Positions 1-9,995 of a stretch of DNA of 62,491 bases are shown one piece after another. The notes under the pieces were generated by a model that saw nothing but the letters and a program-made list of their open reading frames with translations, made no database searches and was not told the DNA's origin. The DNA is from Burkholderia latens (GTDB taxonomy: Bacteria > Pseudomonadota > Gammaproteobacteria > Burkholderiales > Burkholderiaceae): positions 1 to 62,491 of the forward strand of contig NZ_CABVPL010000046.1 of the NCBI RefSeq assembly GCF_902499045.1, in the 5' to 3' direction. Numbering within the stretch: position 1 is the stretch's first letter; each line of letters begins with the position of its first letter. A program made the position numbers and the translations under genes.

Positions 1-2
1 CG

Positions 3-194
3 CTCGGCGGCGGCGCGGGCACCGCGGCCGGCAACGCAATGGGCGGCCGCACGGGCGGCCTGCTCGGCGCGGCTGTCGGCGGCGGCGCGGGCGCGGCGCT
101 GGGCGGCAACATGTCGCGCAGCTCGTACGAACGCGATCACGGCGATCGTGGCTATCGTCACCGCAAGCATCGCCATCACCGCGACTGGGATTGA
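3..194 (+). CDS. Glycine-zipper domain protein, C-terminal part
   Basis: The frame is open from the window edge and ends in TGA at 192-194, so only the last 63 residues are visible. They are rich in glycine and alanine with GGxxG spacing (AVGGGAGAALGG), typical of glycine-zipper segments that insert into the cell envelope. A basic, histidine-rich tail (HRKHRHHRDWD) follows. Small Burkholderia envelope proteins of unknown role have this layout. The N-terminus and any signal peptide lie outside the window. The function is unknown. Confidence 0.65.
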   Translation, partial: LGGGAGTAAGNAMGGRTGGLLGAAVGGGAGAALGGNMSRSSYERDHGDRGYRHRKHRHHRDWD

Positions 195-1062
195 TCGCCG
201 CGGGCGCGGCACGGTGCGCGGCTTGCGCACCGGCGCGCCCGATGCGTCGGCGCTCGATCCGACGATCCGGCAAACGGCCCGGCGGCCTCAGCCGGGCCGG
301 CAACACCAGCCGCTTTTCTCCGTTCCGCCGTTCATGCCCGGCCCCGCTCGACGGGTTGGCACACTCCTCTCCCACTGTACTTTTCTCCTCGCAGACGTCG
401 TCGCCGGTTGCATCGACATGCACGCGGGCAGGTTCGGTCAATGCCGTTCGATATCCGTCGATCGCGGCGGGGCGATCAAGCTCGGCTTAAGCGAATCGCA
501 TGGCATGCGCGCGGCGGTTCTTCATCGTGGGCTTGCCGGCTTCGCGGGCCACGCTCCATCTGCATGAACGGTCGATCGCGACCTGCATGCGCATGCGCGA
601 ACGACATGCGCACGTCGTTGTCGCAGGCTGGCGCGTGCGGCGCCTCGTCATCAGGATTTCCTCGCCGGGCGGACCGTCCGCGGCACGCGTTCACCCGCTC
701 CTCGCGGATGGCGGAAGGTAGTGCGAAATCGAATGGAAGTCATCGCAACATTTAATTGGTCGATCGAGAGCGGCTTCGCTATCGTCAACACTGCCCGCGT
801 ACGGAATCGAACCGTGGCGTCCTCCGCGCCGCGCCGCATCACCGGCAGTGTGCGCGGCCCGGCCGCCGGAACCAACGGTATCGGCCGCGCCGCCCGCTGA
901 ACCGGTCGGACCCGTCGCGCAGCCTGGCCGACCGAACGAAGGCGCCCGCGCCTTCAACCCACTCCGGCAACGACGTCCCGCCGCATGCGTGCCCCACGCA
1001 CATGCGAACGGCCCGACGCCGTTTGCGCCAGGGGCCGGACCAACCCATAGCCTGGATGCTTT
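195..1062. other. 868-bp gap without a convincing gene
   Basis: Several open frames cross this stretch, but all are arginine- and serine-rich translations with the look of antisense or shadow frames in GC-rich DNA. None resembles a known family. An AT-richer patch around 715-770 may carry a promoter for allE. I see no terminator after the glycine-zipper gene. Confidence 0.4.
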
Positions 1063-1899
1063 ATGTCTAAGACAACGTATTACGCGCCGCATGGCGGCCA
1101 CCCGCCGCAGACCGACCTGCTGACCGATCGCGCGATGTTCACCGAGGCGTACGCGGTCATTCCGAAGGGCGTGATGCGCGACATCGTCACGAGCTGGCTG
1201 CCGTTCTGGACCCACACGCGCCTGTGGGTGATCGCCCGTCCGCTGTCGGGTTTCGCCGAAACCTTCTCGCAGTACATCGTCGAAGTGAATCCCGGCGGCG
1301 GCAGCGACAAGCCCGAGCAGGACAAGAACGCCGAAGCCGTGCTGTTCGTCGTCGAAGGCGAAGCCGAGCTGACGCTGCAAGGCAACCAGCACACGCTGAA
1401 GCCGGGCGGCTACGCGTTCATTCCGCCGGGCGCCGACTGGACGCTGCACAACGTCAGCGACGCCGCAGTGCGTTTCCACTGGATCCGCAAGCACTACCAG
1501 GCCGTGGACGGCATTCCGCTGCCGGAAGCGTTCGTGACCAACGAGCAGGACGTCGAGCCGATCCCGATGCCGGGCACCAACGGCGCGTGGGTGACGACGC
1601 GCTTCGTCGACATGAGCGACATGCGTCACGACATGCACGTGAACATCGTGACGTTCGAGCCGGGCGGCGTGATCCCGTTCGCGGAGACGCACGTGATGGA
1701 GCATGGGCTGTACGTGCTCGAAGGCAAGGCCGTCTATCGGCTGAACCAGGACTGGGTCGAGGTGGAAGCGGGCGACTTCATGTGGCTGCGCGCGTTCTGC
1801 CCGCAGGCCTGCTATTCGGGCGGCCCCGGCCGCTTCCGTTACCTGCTGTACAAGGATGTGAACCGTCACATGAACTTGACGCTGAATCCGGCGCGCTGA
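1063..1899 (+). CDS. allE: (S)-ureidoglycine aminohydrolase AllE
   Basis: The 278-residue protein is a bicupin matching AllE, which converts (S)-ureidoglycine made by allantoate amidohydrolase into (S)-ureidoglycolate and ammonia during purine-ring catabolism. It is a manganese enzyme in the cytoplasm. The second cupin carries the expected metal-binding motif ETHVMEHG (about residues 208-215) and a downstream Gln in CPQAC. The first cupin (KNAEAVLFVVEGEAEL) is the structural repeat. Length agrees with the family (about 260-280). No clear ribosome binding site precedes the ATG. No other allantoin genes are visible, although a purine permease lies 19 kb downstream. A strong hairpin terminator follows. 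Confidence 0.93.
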   Translation: MSKTTYYAPHGGHPPQTDLLTDRAMFTEAYAVIPKGVMRDIVTSWLPFWTHTRLWVIARPLSGFAETFSQYIVEVNPGGGSDKPEQDKNAEAVLFVVEGEAELTLQGNQHTLKPGGYAFIPPGADWTLHNVSDAAVRFHWIRKHYQAVDGIPLPEAFVTNEQDVEPIPMPGTNGAWVTTRFVDMSDMRHDMHVNIVTFEPGGVIPFAETHVMEHGLYVLEGKAVYRLNQDWVEVEAGDFMWLRAFCPQACYSGGPGRFRYLLYKDVNRHMNLTLNPAR

Positions 1900-1920
1900 G
1901 CGTCGCGCGCGTTGGATATG

Positions 1921-1952
1921 AAAAACCGCCGGTGGATGCCGGCGGTTTTTTC
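1921..1952 (+). terminator. Rho-independent terminator after allE
   Basis: An inverted repeat (ACCGCCGG / CCGGCGGT around TGGATG) is flanked by an A-run on the left and a T-run on the right. It lies 22 bp after the allE stop. Because the next gene is convergent it can act in both directions. Confidence 0.85.
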
Positions 1953-2078
1953 GTTGGCGGCCGCCCGCGACGAGCGCGGTCGCGTTGCCCATCGCGGCGA
2001 AATCCGCGCCGACGTTCACGAGGTTGACGATCACGACGGTTCGATGCGGTCGACACGTGGCGGCGGGAGCCGCGCACG

Positions 2079-2894
2079 CTAATCGCTACGCGTGACGCGT
2101 GACTCGCCGAGCTCCGCCGCGGCCAGCATCGCGACTTGCAGGCGCGTTTCGGCCGGCGCTTCGTCCTCCATCAGCCAGATCGCCGACAAGCCGGCCCACG
2201 CGAGAATCCACTGCAGCAGCCGGCGCCGGTCCAACTGCGCGGCCTCGGCGACGAGTGCGACGCGCCTTTCGAAGCGCACGCGATCGATCGCGATGTCGTG
2301 CTCGGGATTGCAGAACAGGTTCGCGTAATCGAATGCGCGGTCGCCGCGCAAACCCTTCGGATCGATCGCGAGCCAGCCGCGATCGCCGAAATGCAGCACG
2401 TTGCCGTGATGAATGTCGCCGTGCAGCACGACTTCGCCGGCGGGCGCATCGGCCAGCAGCCTGTGCGCGGTCGCGGCCGCGCGGCGCAGCACGTCGTCGT
2501 CCGTGTCGTGCGACAGCAGTGCGTAGAACCAGTCGTGCAGCGGCACGAGCGCGGGCGGGGCTGGCGCGCGATGCGCATGCAGCCGCGCGACCGCGTGGCA
2601 CGCGATCCGGATCGCATCGTCGTCGTGACCGGCAGCGGACAAGCCGCCGAGCGTCGGCCCCGGCTGCGCGCGCTCGAGCAGCACGGCGTCGCTGTCGTGC
2701 AGCCACACACGCGCGGCGCCGTCGCCGTTCCACCACGTCATCAGCGCATTGCCGCGACGCTCTTCGTCGCAGGTCGCGACCTTCAGCATCGCCGGCCGTG
2801 TGTGCCACACGACGGGCAGCACGCCGCCGCTCGCGGTCAGGATCGGGCCGCCGTCAGGAACGAGGCCCCACAGGTCGAGGTATCGATCGAACAT
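2079..2894 (-). CDS. Aminoglycoside/streptomycin 6-phosphotransferase-like kinase (APH(6)/hydroxyurea kinase family)
   Basis: The protein has the APH fold. The catalytic loop LHGDIHHGN holds the HGD Asp and the Asn, and IDPKGLRGDRAFDYANLFCNP is the DFG-equivalent loop typical of APH_6_hur kinases. Family members phosphorylate streptomycin at the 6-hydroxyl or inactivate hydroxyurea; a chromosomal copy may have another small-molecule substrate. I chose the ATG at 2894 (MFDRYLDLWGLVPDGG), giving 271 residues, because family members begin there. An upstream in-frame ATG at 3002 would add 36 residues with no homologous feel. It stands alone, convergent with allE and divergent from the penicillin-binding protein gene. 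Resistance activity cannot be read from sequence. Confidence 0.8.
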   Translation of the reverse strand: MFDRYLDLWGLVPDGGPILTASGGVLPVVWHTRPAMLKVATCDEERRGNALMTWWNGDGAARVWLHDSDAVLLERAQPGPTLGGLSAAGHDDDAIRIACHAVARLHAHRAPAPPALVPLHDWFYALLSHDTDDDVLRRAAATAHRLLADAPAGEVVLHGDIHHGNVLHFGDRGWLAIDPKGLRGDRAFDYANLFCNPEHDIAIDRVRFERRVALVAEAAQLDRRRLLQWILAWAGLSAIWLMEDEAPAETRLQVAMLAAAELGESRVTRSD

Positions 2895-3121
2895 CCGACG
2901 ATGGTACAAGCGAACCGGCTCGCGTGCCGCACGGTCCGCCGTGACGGCCCACACGCGCGGCGTGAGCAGGGCGCCGGCCTTTCCTAAAGAAAATTTAGCC
3001 AACCAAACATTGGCTAAAGAATGTTCCGGTATCGGGGCATCCCTCCGACAATGCGCGCCTTCCGTGATCGACGGGCGTCTCTTTCACGCTCGTCTGTCGC
3101 CGCATCGAAGAAGGAGCCCGC

Positions 3122-5257
3122 ATGACCGACCACACCCCCGACCCGTCGCCGCCGTCGACCCCGCCTCCCGCGTCGCCGCGCCGCCGCGTCTGGCGCACGC
3201 TCGCGGGCGCGCTGCTCGGCCTGACGCTCGCGTGCGCCGGCATCGGCGCCTGGACGATCGATCGCATCTGGACGCAGTTGCCGTCCGTCGAACACCTGGC
3301 CGTCTATCGTCCCGCGCTGCCGCTGCGGATCTTTTCGCGCGACGGCGACCTGCTGGCCGAATACGGCGTCGAGCGGCGCGAGTTCGTGCCGCTCGAACGC
3401 ATCCCGCCGCTGATGCGGCACGCGTTGCTCGCGGCCGAGGACGCGAAGTTCTACGAGCACGGCCCGGTCGATATCGGCGGCCTCGCGCGCGCGACGTTCG
3501 CGAATGTCGTGACGGGGCAGCCGGGGCAGGGCGGCAGCACGATCACGATGCAGGTCGCGCGCAACTTCTACCTGACGCGCGACAAGGTGCTGAGCCGCAA
3601 GCTCGCCGAGATCCTGATGGCTACCAAGCTCGAACGCGCATACAGCAAGGACAAGCTGCTCGAGCTGTACATGAACGAGATCTATCTGGGCGAGCGCGCG
3701 TACGGCTTCGCGGCCGCCGCGCACGTGTACTTCGGCAAGCCGCTCGACGCGCTGAACGCGGGCGAGGCGGCCGTGCTCGCCGGGCTGCCGAAGGCGCCGT
3801 CCGCGTTCAACCCGGTCGTCAACCCGGCGCGCGCGACCGCGCGGCGCAACTACGTGCTCGGCCGGATGCATGCGCTCGGCCAGCTCGACGACGCGACGTT
3901 TCGCGCGGCTGTCGACGCGCCGATCGCACTGGCGACCACGCCGCCGCCCGGCATCGTCGCGGCGCCGTACGTTGCCGAGCGTGCGCGCCGGATGATGGTC
4001 GAGCGGTTTCATGACGACGCGTACACGCTCGGCCTCGACGTGACGACGACGATCTCGATGCGCGACCAGCGCGCGGCCGAAGCCGCGCTCGACCGCACGC
4101 TGAGCCGCCAGTCGCGCGCGAAGCGCGACACGCGCCACGCGCTCGAAGGTGCGCTCGTGTCGCTGGACGTCGCGACGGGCGACATGCTCGCGCTGGTCGG
4201 CGGCGCGGATTTCAATCGCAACGTGTTCGATCACGCGCTGCAAGCGTATCGCCAGCCGGGGTCGAGCTTCAAGCCGTTCGTCTATTCGGCGGCGCTGGAG
4301 AAGGGCTACTTTCCCGGCGTGCTCGTCGACGATACGCAGCGCACGCTCACGCACGCGGAAACCGGCGCGCGGCCGTGGCGTCCGCGCAATTTCGGCAATC
4401 GCTACGAAGGCTTCATCCCGGTGCGGCGCGGGCTCGTGCGCTCGAAGAACCTGGTCGCGGTCAGCCTGATGCAGGCCACCGACGCGCGCTACGTGCAGCA
4501 GCACGCGGTGCGTTTCGGCTTCGACGCGCAGCGCAACCCGGCGTCGCTGCCGCTCGCGCTCGGCGCGGGCGCGGTGACGCCGCTCGAACTCGCGAGCGCG
4601 TACAGCGCGTTCGCGAACGGCGGCGTGCGGATGGTGCCGCGCCTGATCCTGTCGGTGAAGCAGCGTCACGGCGGCGCGCTGTACGAGGCGACCGTGCCGG
4701 CGGGCGAGCGGGTCGTGTCGGCGCGCAATGCGTTCGTGATGGACAGCATGCTGCGCGACGTCGTGCGGGCCGGCACCGCGCGCGGCGCACTCGCGCTGCG
4801 CCGTGACGACGCGGCCGGCAAGACGGGCACGTCGAACGGGTCGAAGGACGTGTGGTTCGCCGGCTATTCGTCGGGCGTCGTCGCCGTCGCGTGGCTCGGC
4901 TACGACACGCCGCGCCCGATGGGGCGCGCGACCGGCGCGACGCTGGCGCTGCCGGTCTGGCTCGACTACATGAAAACGGCGGTCGATGGGCGTACGCCGG
5001 TCGATGCGACGCCGCCGCAGGACGTCGCGCTCGTCGACGGCGATTTCGTCTACGCCGAATACACGCGCGGCGCGTGCACGGCCGACGTGCCGGCGTATAT
5101 CCGCAGCCGCTTTGCGTGCGGCGGCGCGGCGGCCGTCGATGCGCCGGATGCGCCCGGTGCGCCGGCCGACCGCGGCAAGCGCGGCGAACCGATGCCCGCC
5201 GCCGTCGATGCGGCCGAGCGCGAACGCGTGCTCGATCTGTTTCGTACCGACGACTGA
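3122..5257 (+). CDS. Bifunctional penicillin-binding protein, PBP1A family
   Basis: The 711-residue class A PBP polymerises lipid II and cross-links the peptides of peptidoglycan in the periplasm. A Pro/Ser-rich cytoplasmic tail (about 1-22) leads into one membrane helix (about 24-46). The GT51 domain has the catalytic EDAKFYEHG motif and the QGGSTITMQ block. The transpeptidase domain has the acyl-enzyme Ser381 in SSFK, the RSKN motif, and KTGT at about 567-570. It is shorter than E. coli PBP1A (about 850), having a compact linker and lacking the large OB insert. The start follows a GAAGGAG ribosome binding site. It probably forms an operon with the membrane protein 8 bp downstream. Confidence 0.93.
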   Translation: MTDHTPDPSPPSTPPPASPRRRVWRTLAGALLGLTLACAGIGAWTIDRIWTQLPSVEHLAVYRPALPLRIFSRDGDLLAEYGVERREFVPLERIPPLMRHALLAAEDAKFYEHGPVDIGGLARATFANVVTGQPGQGGSTITMQVARNFYLTRDKVLSRKLAEILMATKLERAYSKDKLLELYMNEIYLGERAYGFAAAAHVYFGKPLDALNAGEAAVLAGLPKAPSAFNPVVNPARATARRNYVLGRMHALGQLDDATFRAAVDAPIALATTPPPGIVAAPYVAERARRMMVERFHDDAYTLGLDVTTTISMRDQRAAEAALDRTLSRQSRAKRDTRHALEGALVSLDVATGDMLALVGGADFNRNVFDHALQAYRQPGSSFKPFVYSAALEKGYFPGVLVDDTQRTLTHAETGARPWRPRNFGNRYEGFIPVRRGLVRSKNLVAVSLMQATDARYVQQHAVRFGFDAQRNPASLPLALGAGAVTPLELASAYSAFANGGVRMVPRLILSVKQRHGGALYEATVPAGERVVSARNAFVMDSMLRDVVRAGTARGALALRRDDAAGKTGTSNGSKDVWFAGYSSGVVAVAWLGYDTPRPMGRATGATLALPVWLDYMKTAVDGRTPVDATPPQDVALVDGDFVYAEYTRGACTADVPAYIRSRFACGGAAAVDAPDAPGAPADRGKRGEPMPAAVDAAERERVLDLFRTDD

Positions 5258-5265
5258 GCCGCGCG

Positions 5266-5877
5266 ATGCATACGCTTTATCTGATCGCGATCATCGCGGA
5301 GGCGATGTCGGGGGCGCTGATGGCGATGCGCCGCGGGATGGACCGCTTCGGGCTCGCGCTTGTCGGCGCGGCGACTGCGCTCGGCGGCGGCACCGTGCGC
5401 GACGTGCTGCTCGGTCACTATCCGCTCGGCTGGATCGCGCATCCCGAGTACCTGGTGATTACGCTTGCGGCTGCGACCGTCGCATCGTGGGCCGCGCGGC
5501 ACGTCGCGCGGATGAAGACGCTGTTCGTCACCGTCGATGCGATCGGTCTCGCGGCGTTCACGATCATCGGCTGCGACGTCGGAGCATCGGCGGGCGCCGC
5601 GCCGATCATCGTCGTGCTGGCCGGTGCGATCACCGGCGTGTGCGGCGGGATGCTGCGCGATTTGCTGTGCAACGAGATGCCGCTGATCCTGCGCGAGGAA
5701 CTGTACGCGAGCGTCGCGTTCGTCACGGGCACGCTGTATGTCGGGGTCCAGCATCTCGGCATCGACGCCGGGTTCGCGACGGTGGTCGCGCTCGCGGCGG
5801 GCTTCACGATGCGAATGCTGGCCGTGCGGCTCGGGTGGAAGATGCGCACGTTTGGCGTCGCGGATATCGAGCATTGA
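5266..5877 (+). CDS. UPF0126/TRIC-type membrane protein (YadS/YicG-like)
   Basis: The 203-residue inner-membrane protein shows two repeats of about three helices, each with a signature (GGGTVRDVLLG at about 46-56 and GVCGGMLRDLLCN). This is typical of UPF0126, the bacterial relatives of trimeric intracellular cation channels. Homologues conduct K+ or similar ions; a glycine-uptake role has been suggested for YicG-type proteins. Start ATG lies 8 bp after the PBP stop with no clear ribosome site, which suggests translational coupling. It converges on hmuV across only 36 bp with no obvious terminator between. Confidence 0.85.
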   Translation: MHTLYLIAIIAEAMSGALMAMRRGMDRFGLALVGAATALGGGTVRDVLLGHYPLGWIAHPEYLVITLAAATVASWAARHVARMKTLFVTVDAIGLAAFTIIGCDVGASAGAAPIIVVLAGAITGVCGGMLRDLLCNEMPLILREELYASVAFVTGTLYVGVQHLGIDAGFATVVALAAGFTMRMLAVRLGWKMRTFGVADIEH

Positions 5878-5913
5878 GCGGCGTCGTCGTACGCATACGG
5901 CGATATGCCCGCG

Positions 5914-6744
5914 CTACACGGGCACCATCACCGGCGGCGTCTCGTCGCCGGTTTCCACCATCTTCACCGCGAATCCATAGCACTGTGCAATATGCGCGGG
6001 CGTCATCACGTCGCGCGGCGCGCCATGCGCGACGATCGTGCCGTCGGCAAGCATTGCGATCGCGTCAGCGTGCCGCGCGGCGAGGTTCGGATCATGGACG
6101 ATCGCGAGCACGCCGAGCCGCCATTCGCGCGCGAGCGTGCGCACCGTATCGAGCAGCCGGTGCTGATGCGCGAGGTCGAGCGCGGCAGTCGGCTCGTCGA
6201 GCAGCAGATAACGCGGCTGCGCGTGCGGCGCATCGTCGTCGGGCCACAGCTGCGCCAGCACCCGCGCGAACTGCACGCGCGCGAGTTCGCCGCCCGAAAG
6301 CGTCGTCACGTCGCGGCCGACGAGCGTATCGGCGCCCGCGCGTTCGAGCGCCTGCCACGCGATGTCGCGGTCGTGGTGCGCGATCGCATGTCGGGTGCCG
6401 CTGCGTCGCGCGTGCGGATAGCGGCCGAGCAGCACGACTTCGTCGACGCTGAACGGAAATGCCGGTTGCGCCGCCTGCGGCAGCACCGCGCGCAGGCGCG
6501 CGAGCCGCGGCGCGTCGATGCGCGCGAGCGGTTCGCCGTTCAGCGTGATGTCGCCCGTCACGCGCACGCCGTTCGGCGCGACGCTGCCGGTCAGCTCGCC
6601 GGCCAAGGTCTTCAGCAGCGTGCTTTTACCTGCGCCGTTGCGCCCGAGCAGCGCGGTCACGCGGCCGGGTTCGATCGACAGCGACAGATCGTGCAGAACG
6701 ACGCGATGCCGGCGCGCGACGTCGAGGTGATGGGCAGTCAGCAT
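5914..6744 (-). CDS. hmuV: Heme ABC transporter ATP-binding protein HmuV
   Basis: The 276-residue ABC ATPase has Walker A GRNGAGKS (about 37-44), signature LSGGE, Walker [13 protein letters not shown] and a switch His in VHDPNLA. It energises heme import through HmuU. Start ATG at 6744 ([13 protein letters not shown]) was chosen because the domain begins immediately; the frame is open further upstream, but only over hmuU sequence. It is the last gene of hmuRSTUV, 17 bp behind hmuU on the same transcript. The equivalent Burkholderia locus is also called bhuRSTUV. Confidence 0.95.
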   Translation of the reverse strand: MLTAHHLDVARRHRVVLHDLSLSIEPGRVTALLGRNGAGKSTLLKTLAGELTGSVAPNGVRVTGDITLNGEPLARIDAPRLARLRAVLPQAAQPAFPFSVDEVVLLGRYPHARRSGTRHAIAHHDRDIAWQALERAGADTLVGRDVTTLSGGELARVQFARVLAQLWPDDDAPHAQPRYLLLDEPTAALDLAHQHRLLDTVRTLAREWRLGVLAIVHDPNLAARHADAIAMLADGTIVAHGAPRDVMTPAHIAQCYGFAVKMVETGDETPPVMVPV

Positions 6745-6761
6745 GATGAGTGAGCGAAAGG

Positions 6762-7874
6762 TCAGCCGCCGAGCGCGCCGCGGCTTTTCCACAGCAGCGC
6801 GAGAAAGAACGGCGCACCGAGCAGCGCGGTAAGCACGCCGAGCGGAATCTCGGCGGGCGCGGCGGCGGTGCGTGCGGCGAGATCTGCGGCGAGCGTCAGC
6901 AGCGCGCCGAGCAGCGCGGCGCCGGGCAGCACGACGCGCTGATCGGGGCCGCACGCGAGGCGCACGCAGTGCGGCGCGACGAGCCCGATGAAGCCGATGA
7001 TCCCCGCGCAAGACACCAGCGCGCCGACCGCAAGCGCGACCGCGACGAGCACGCGCCGCTTGAGCCGCTGCACGGGCACACCGAGATGCAGCGCTTCGGT
7101 CTCGCCGAGCTGCAATGCATTCAGTGCGTCACGCTCGCGCGCGAGCAGCACGCTGCCGATCGCGACGCACGGCCCGACGGCCGCCAGCGTCGACCATTGC
7201 GCGCCGCCGAGACTGCCGAGGCTCCAGAACGTCAGCGAACGCAGTTGCGCGTCGTCGGCGACGAACGTGAGCAAGCCGATCGCCGCGCCGACCAGTGCAT
7301 TGATCGCGATGCCGGCGAGCAGCAGCAGCGGCAGCGCGAGCCGGCCGCGCGACGCGGCCAGCCGGTAGACGAGCGCCGCGACCGCGAGCGCGCCCGCGAA
7401 TGCGGCCACCGGCAGCGCGGCCGCGCTCACGTGCGCGGCGAACAGCGCGGGGACGAGCACGATCATCGTCGTTGCGCCGAGCGCCGCGCCGCTGGACACG
7501 CCGACGAGCCCCGGATCGGCGAGCGGATTGCGAAACAGCGCCTGCATCGCGGCACCGGCTGCGCCGAAGCCGCCGCCGACGAGCAGCGCGAGCGCGACGC
7601 GCGGCGCGCGGATGTCGATGAGCACCGCGCGCGCCTGGCGTGCGGCCGGATCGCCTGCGAGCGCGGCCCAGGCTTCCGCGAACGGAATCCGGTATGCGCC
7701 CACGCACAGCGCGACGACGGACGTCACACACACGAGGACCGCAAGCACGGCGAGCGCGAACGGCGCAACGCGCCGCGATGCGCCGACGCGCGGGGCACCG
7801 GCGTGGGTGTTGGTGTCGGCACCTGCACGCGAGGCCGGTGACGGCGCGGGAAAAGACGAGGCGCGAGCTGGCAT
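6762..7874 (-). CDS. hmuU: Heme ABC transporter permease HmuU (FecCD family)
   Basis: The 370-residue polytopic protein belongs to the FecCD/BtuC permeases, with about ten membrane helices after an unusually long Ala/Pro-rich N-terminal tail (about 1-35). Family signatures include the [20 protein letters not shown] region, [15 protein letters not shown], and the late [10 protein letters not shown] loop that contacts the ATPase. It forms the inner-membrane channel for heme with HmuV. The gene lies 15 bp after hmuT. Confidence 0.95.
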   Translation of the reverse strand: MPARASSFPAPSPASRAGADTNTHAGAPRVGASRRVAPFALAVLAVLVCVTSVVALCVGAYRIPFAEAWAALAGDPAARQARAVLIDIRAPRVALALLVGGGFGAAGAAMQALFRNPLADPGLVGVSSGAALGATTMIVLVPALFAAHVSAAALPVAAFAGALAVAALVYRLAASRGRLALPLLLLAGIAINALVGAAIGLLTFVADDAQLRSLTFWSLGSLGGAQWSTLAAVGPCVAIGSVLLARERDALNALQLGETEALHLGVPVQRLKRRVLVAVALAVGALVSCAGIIGFIGLVAPHCVRLACGPDQRVVLPGAALLGALLTLAADLAARTAAAPAEIPLGVLTALLGAPFFLALLWKSRGALGG

Positions 7875-7889
7875 CGGAACGATCCGGAA

Positions 7890-8825
7890 TCAGGCGAGCG
7901 CATCCGACAGGCGTCGGTGCAGGGTCGTGACGGCGAGCGGCAGGCGCGGGCCGAAGCCGAGCAGGAACAGCGCATCGAGCGACACGACGCGCTGCGCGCG
8001 GCCGGCCGGCGTCGCGCCGAAGCCGGGCGCGGCGAGCAGTGCGGCGCGGCCGCCGACGGCCGCGAGCCCTTCATCCGAGATCAGCACGACGTCGGGTGCG
8101 GCCGCCGCGAGCGCCTCGGTCGTCAACGGCTTGTAGTGATCGAAACCCTGCATCGCGTTGCGCGCGCCCGCATAGCGGATCATCGCGTCGGCGGCCGTGC
8201 GCTGGCCGGCGACGAGCGCCTGGTTGCCGGTATGGTTCAGCACGAACAGCACGCGCGGCTGCGCGCGGCCGCCGGGCGCGCGTGCGGCGACCGCGTCGCG
8301 CGCGGCCTGCCAGTCTCGATCGAAGCGTTGCAGCAGCGCGGCACCCGCGTCGCGCACGTCGAGCGCGCGCGCGACGCCGGTGATCTTCGCGCGGACCGAG
8401 CCGACGTCGTGGTGCTCGTCGAACGTCGTGATTGCAACGCCCGCGCTTTTCACCTGCGCGATCGCGGCGGGCGGCCCGGCTTCGGCCGATGCGAGCACGA
8501 GATCGGGACGCAGCGACAGCAGTCCCTCCGCCGACAGTGCACGTTGATAGCCGACTTTCGGTAGCTGCTTTGCCGCGTCGGGGTACGTGCACGTCGTGTC
8601 GGTGCCGACGAGCCGGTAGCCGCGCGCATCGGCGCCGCCGAGCGCGAATGCGGTTTCCGCGAGCGCGCCGCCGATCACGACGACGCGCTTTTGCACGGCG
8701 CGATCGGCGCGAGCCGCCCGAGCAGCTTGAGCGAACGTCCGGCCGGACAACCCGCCGGCGAGCGCACCGGCAACCGCGCTCGCGAGTACGATGCGCCGTC
8801 GCGGCACGAACGATCGCGCGCTCAC
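7890..8825 (-). CDS. hmuT: Periplasmic heme-binding protein HmuT
   Basis: The 311-residue class III substrate-binding protein of the heme importer has a signal sequence with consecutive arginines (PRRRIVLASAV) and no lipobox Cys, so a Tat- or Sec-exported soluble periplasmic form is likely. The mature part starts near VQKRVVVIGGALAETAFALGG, a typical two-lobe heme/B12-binding fold. A GTG start at 8825 is the natural choice: it overlaps the TGA of hmuS, so the two genes are translationally coupled. Between outer receptor HmuR and permease HmuU it shuttles heme across the periplasm. Confidence 0.93.
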   Translation of the reverse strand: MSARSFVPRRRIVLASAVAGALAGGLSGRTFAQAARAARADRAVQKRVVVIGGALAETAFALGGADARGYRLVGTDTTCTYPDAAKQLPKVGYQRALSAEGLLSLRPDLVLASAEAGPPAAIAQVKSAGVAITTFDEHHDVGSVRAKITGVARALDVRDAGAALLQRFDRDWQAARDAVAARAPGGRAQPRVLFVLNHTGNQALVAGQRTAADAMIRYAGARNAMQGFDHYKPLTTEALAAAAPDVVLISDEGLAAVGGRAALLAAPGFGATPAGRAQRVVSLDALFLLGFGPRLPLAVTTLHRRLSDALA

Positions 8826-9913
8826 CGCGCGTCTCCGCGCGCCGCGCACGGCAGCGTCGCGACGAGCGCGCGCCAGTCGTCGCGTTCGGCGTTGCCCGGC
8901 TTGCGCTCGCCGAACAGCAGCGCGACGTGGTCGCCCTGCCGGTCGAACAGCTCGAGCGACGTGACGATGCCGTCGCTCGTCGGCTTCTTCACGACCCATG
9001 CGGCGGCGATCAGGTCTTCGCGCACGTGCAGGTTGAAGCCCGGATCGAGGACGTTGATCCACGCGCCAACCTCGCGCACGTTCGCGACGGGGCCCGTATG
9101 GATCTGGATCATCCCGGCGTTGCCGACGAACACCATGATCGGCTGGCCGCTTTTTGCGGCCCGTTCGAGCACGTGGCGCAACGCATGCGCGGTTTCGACC
9201 GGATATGCGTAGTGCGGATCGGCGAGGCGTAGCGCCTGCATGCGGCTCACGCCGAAGCGCTGCGTGATGCCGAAGAACTGGTGCGTGTCGGTCATCGCAG
9301 CCCACGCGGCACGAAAACCGTCGATGTCGATCTCGGTGTCGGCGCGCTCGGGCGTTTTCGCGGCGGCGGGCACGACGTCGAGCCCCGGCTCCTGCGATGC
9401 CGCGCGCCAGCGCGCGACGAACGCGTCGTACGCGGCGTGATCGCTGTGCGCGCGCAGGTAGACCTTGTGGATCGCGTGACCTTGCGCGTCGAAGAACTGC
9501 AGGCTCTTCAACGGGCCGTGCGCGGTCTCGTCGCGCACGGCGAACGCGGACGCCCAGTGACGATAGAAGATGCGCAGGTCGATGTCGCCGAGTGCGAGGC
9601 CGACCGGGCCGTCGTGGCTCATCTGCGCGTACTCGCCGTCTTTCTCGTGGACGGCCGTGTCGTTGCGCGTGAGCGCCATCACGCGGCCGAGGCGCGGCAT
9701 TTCCTCGAACATCGCCGGAAAGCGCGCGTCGAGCCGCACGACGTGCTCGCCGACGAACGCGGCGAGCGCTTCGCCTTCGCTGACGCCGAGCGCCTGCGCG
9801 ACGTCGCGGTTGCGCAGCTGGCGCTCGGCCTTGAGCTTGACGAACGCGTCGCGCAATGCGGCGGGCGCGCGGGCGGGCGTGGCCGGCTGACCAGGCAGGG
9901 CGGAATGCATCAT
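8822..9913 (-). CDS. hmuS: Heme-degrading/heme-trafficking protein HmuS
   Basis: The 363-residue protein is HmuS/HemS-like, with the usual internal duplication of two similar halves (one around LGRVMALTRND...AQMSHDGPVGL, the second around RQGDHVALLFGERKPGN and IQIHTGPV). Family members bind heme in the cytoplasm and release iron or pass heme on. A second ATG at 9910 is equally possible. The stop overlaps the GTG of hmuT. It lies 82 bp after hmuR and is probably co-transcribed. Confidence 0.94.
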   Translation of the reverse strand: MMHSALPGQPATPARAPAALRDAFVKLKAERQLRNRDVAQALGVSEGEALAAFVGEHVVRLDARFPAMFEEMPRLGRVMALTRNDTAVHEKDGEYAQMSHDGPVGLALGDIDLRIFYRHWASAFAVRDETAHGPLKSLQFFDAQGHAIHKVYLRAHSDHAAYDAFVARWRAASQEPGLDVVPAAAKTPERADTEIDIDGFRAAWAAMTDTHQFFGITQRFGVSRMQALRLADPHYAYPVETAHALRHVLERAAKSGQPIMVFVGNAGMIQIHTGPVANVREVGAWINVLDPGFNLHVREDLIAAAWVVKKPTSDGIVTSLELFDRQGDHVALLFGERKPGNAERDDWRALVATLPCAARGDAR

Positions 9914-9995
9914 GTCGGACTCCTTCGGGTAACGGTTGACGCAGGAACGCGCGGCGGCGCGTATCGGAACATCGGAACGGACATCGAAGCGAACA

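Noticed and set aside
691-2034. Long minus-strand open frame opposite allE
   Set aside because: It is His/Arg/Val-rich with no recognisable motif and runs antisense to the clear AllE gene; a typical shadow frame of GC-rich coding DNA.
3014-4669. 551-codon minus-strand frame opposite the penicillin-binding protein
   Set aside because: The composition is typical of antisense frames and the PBP motifs are intact on the other strand.
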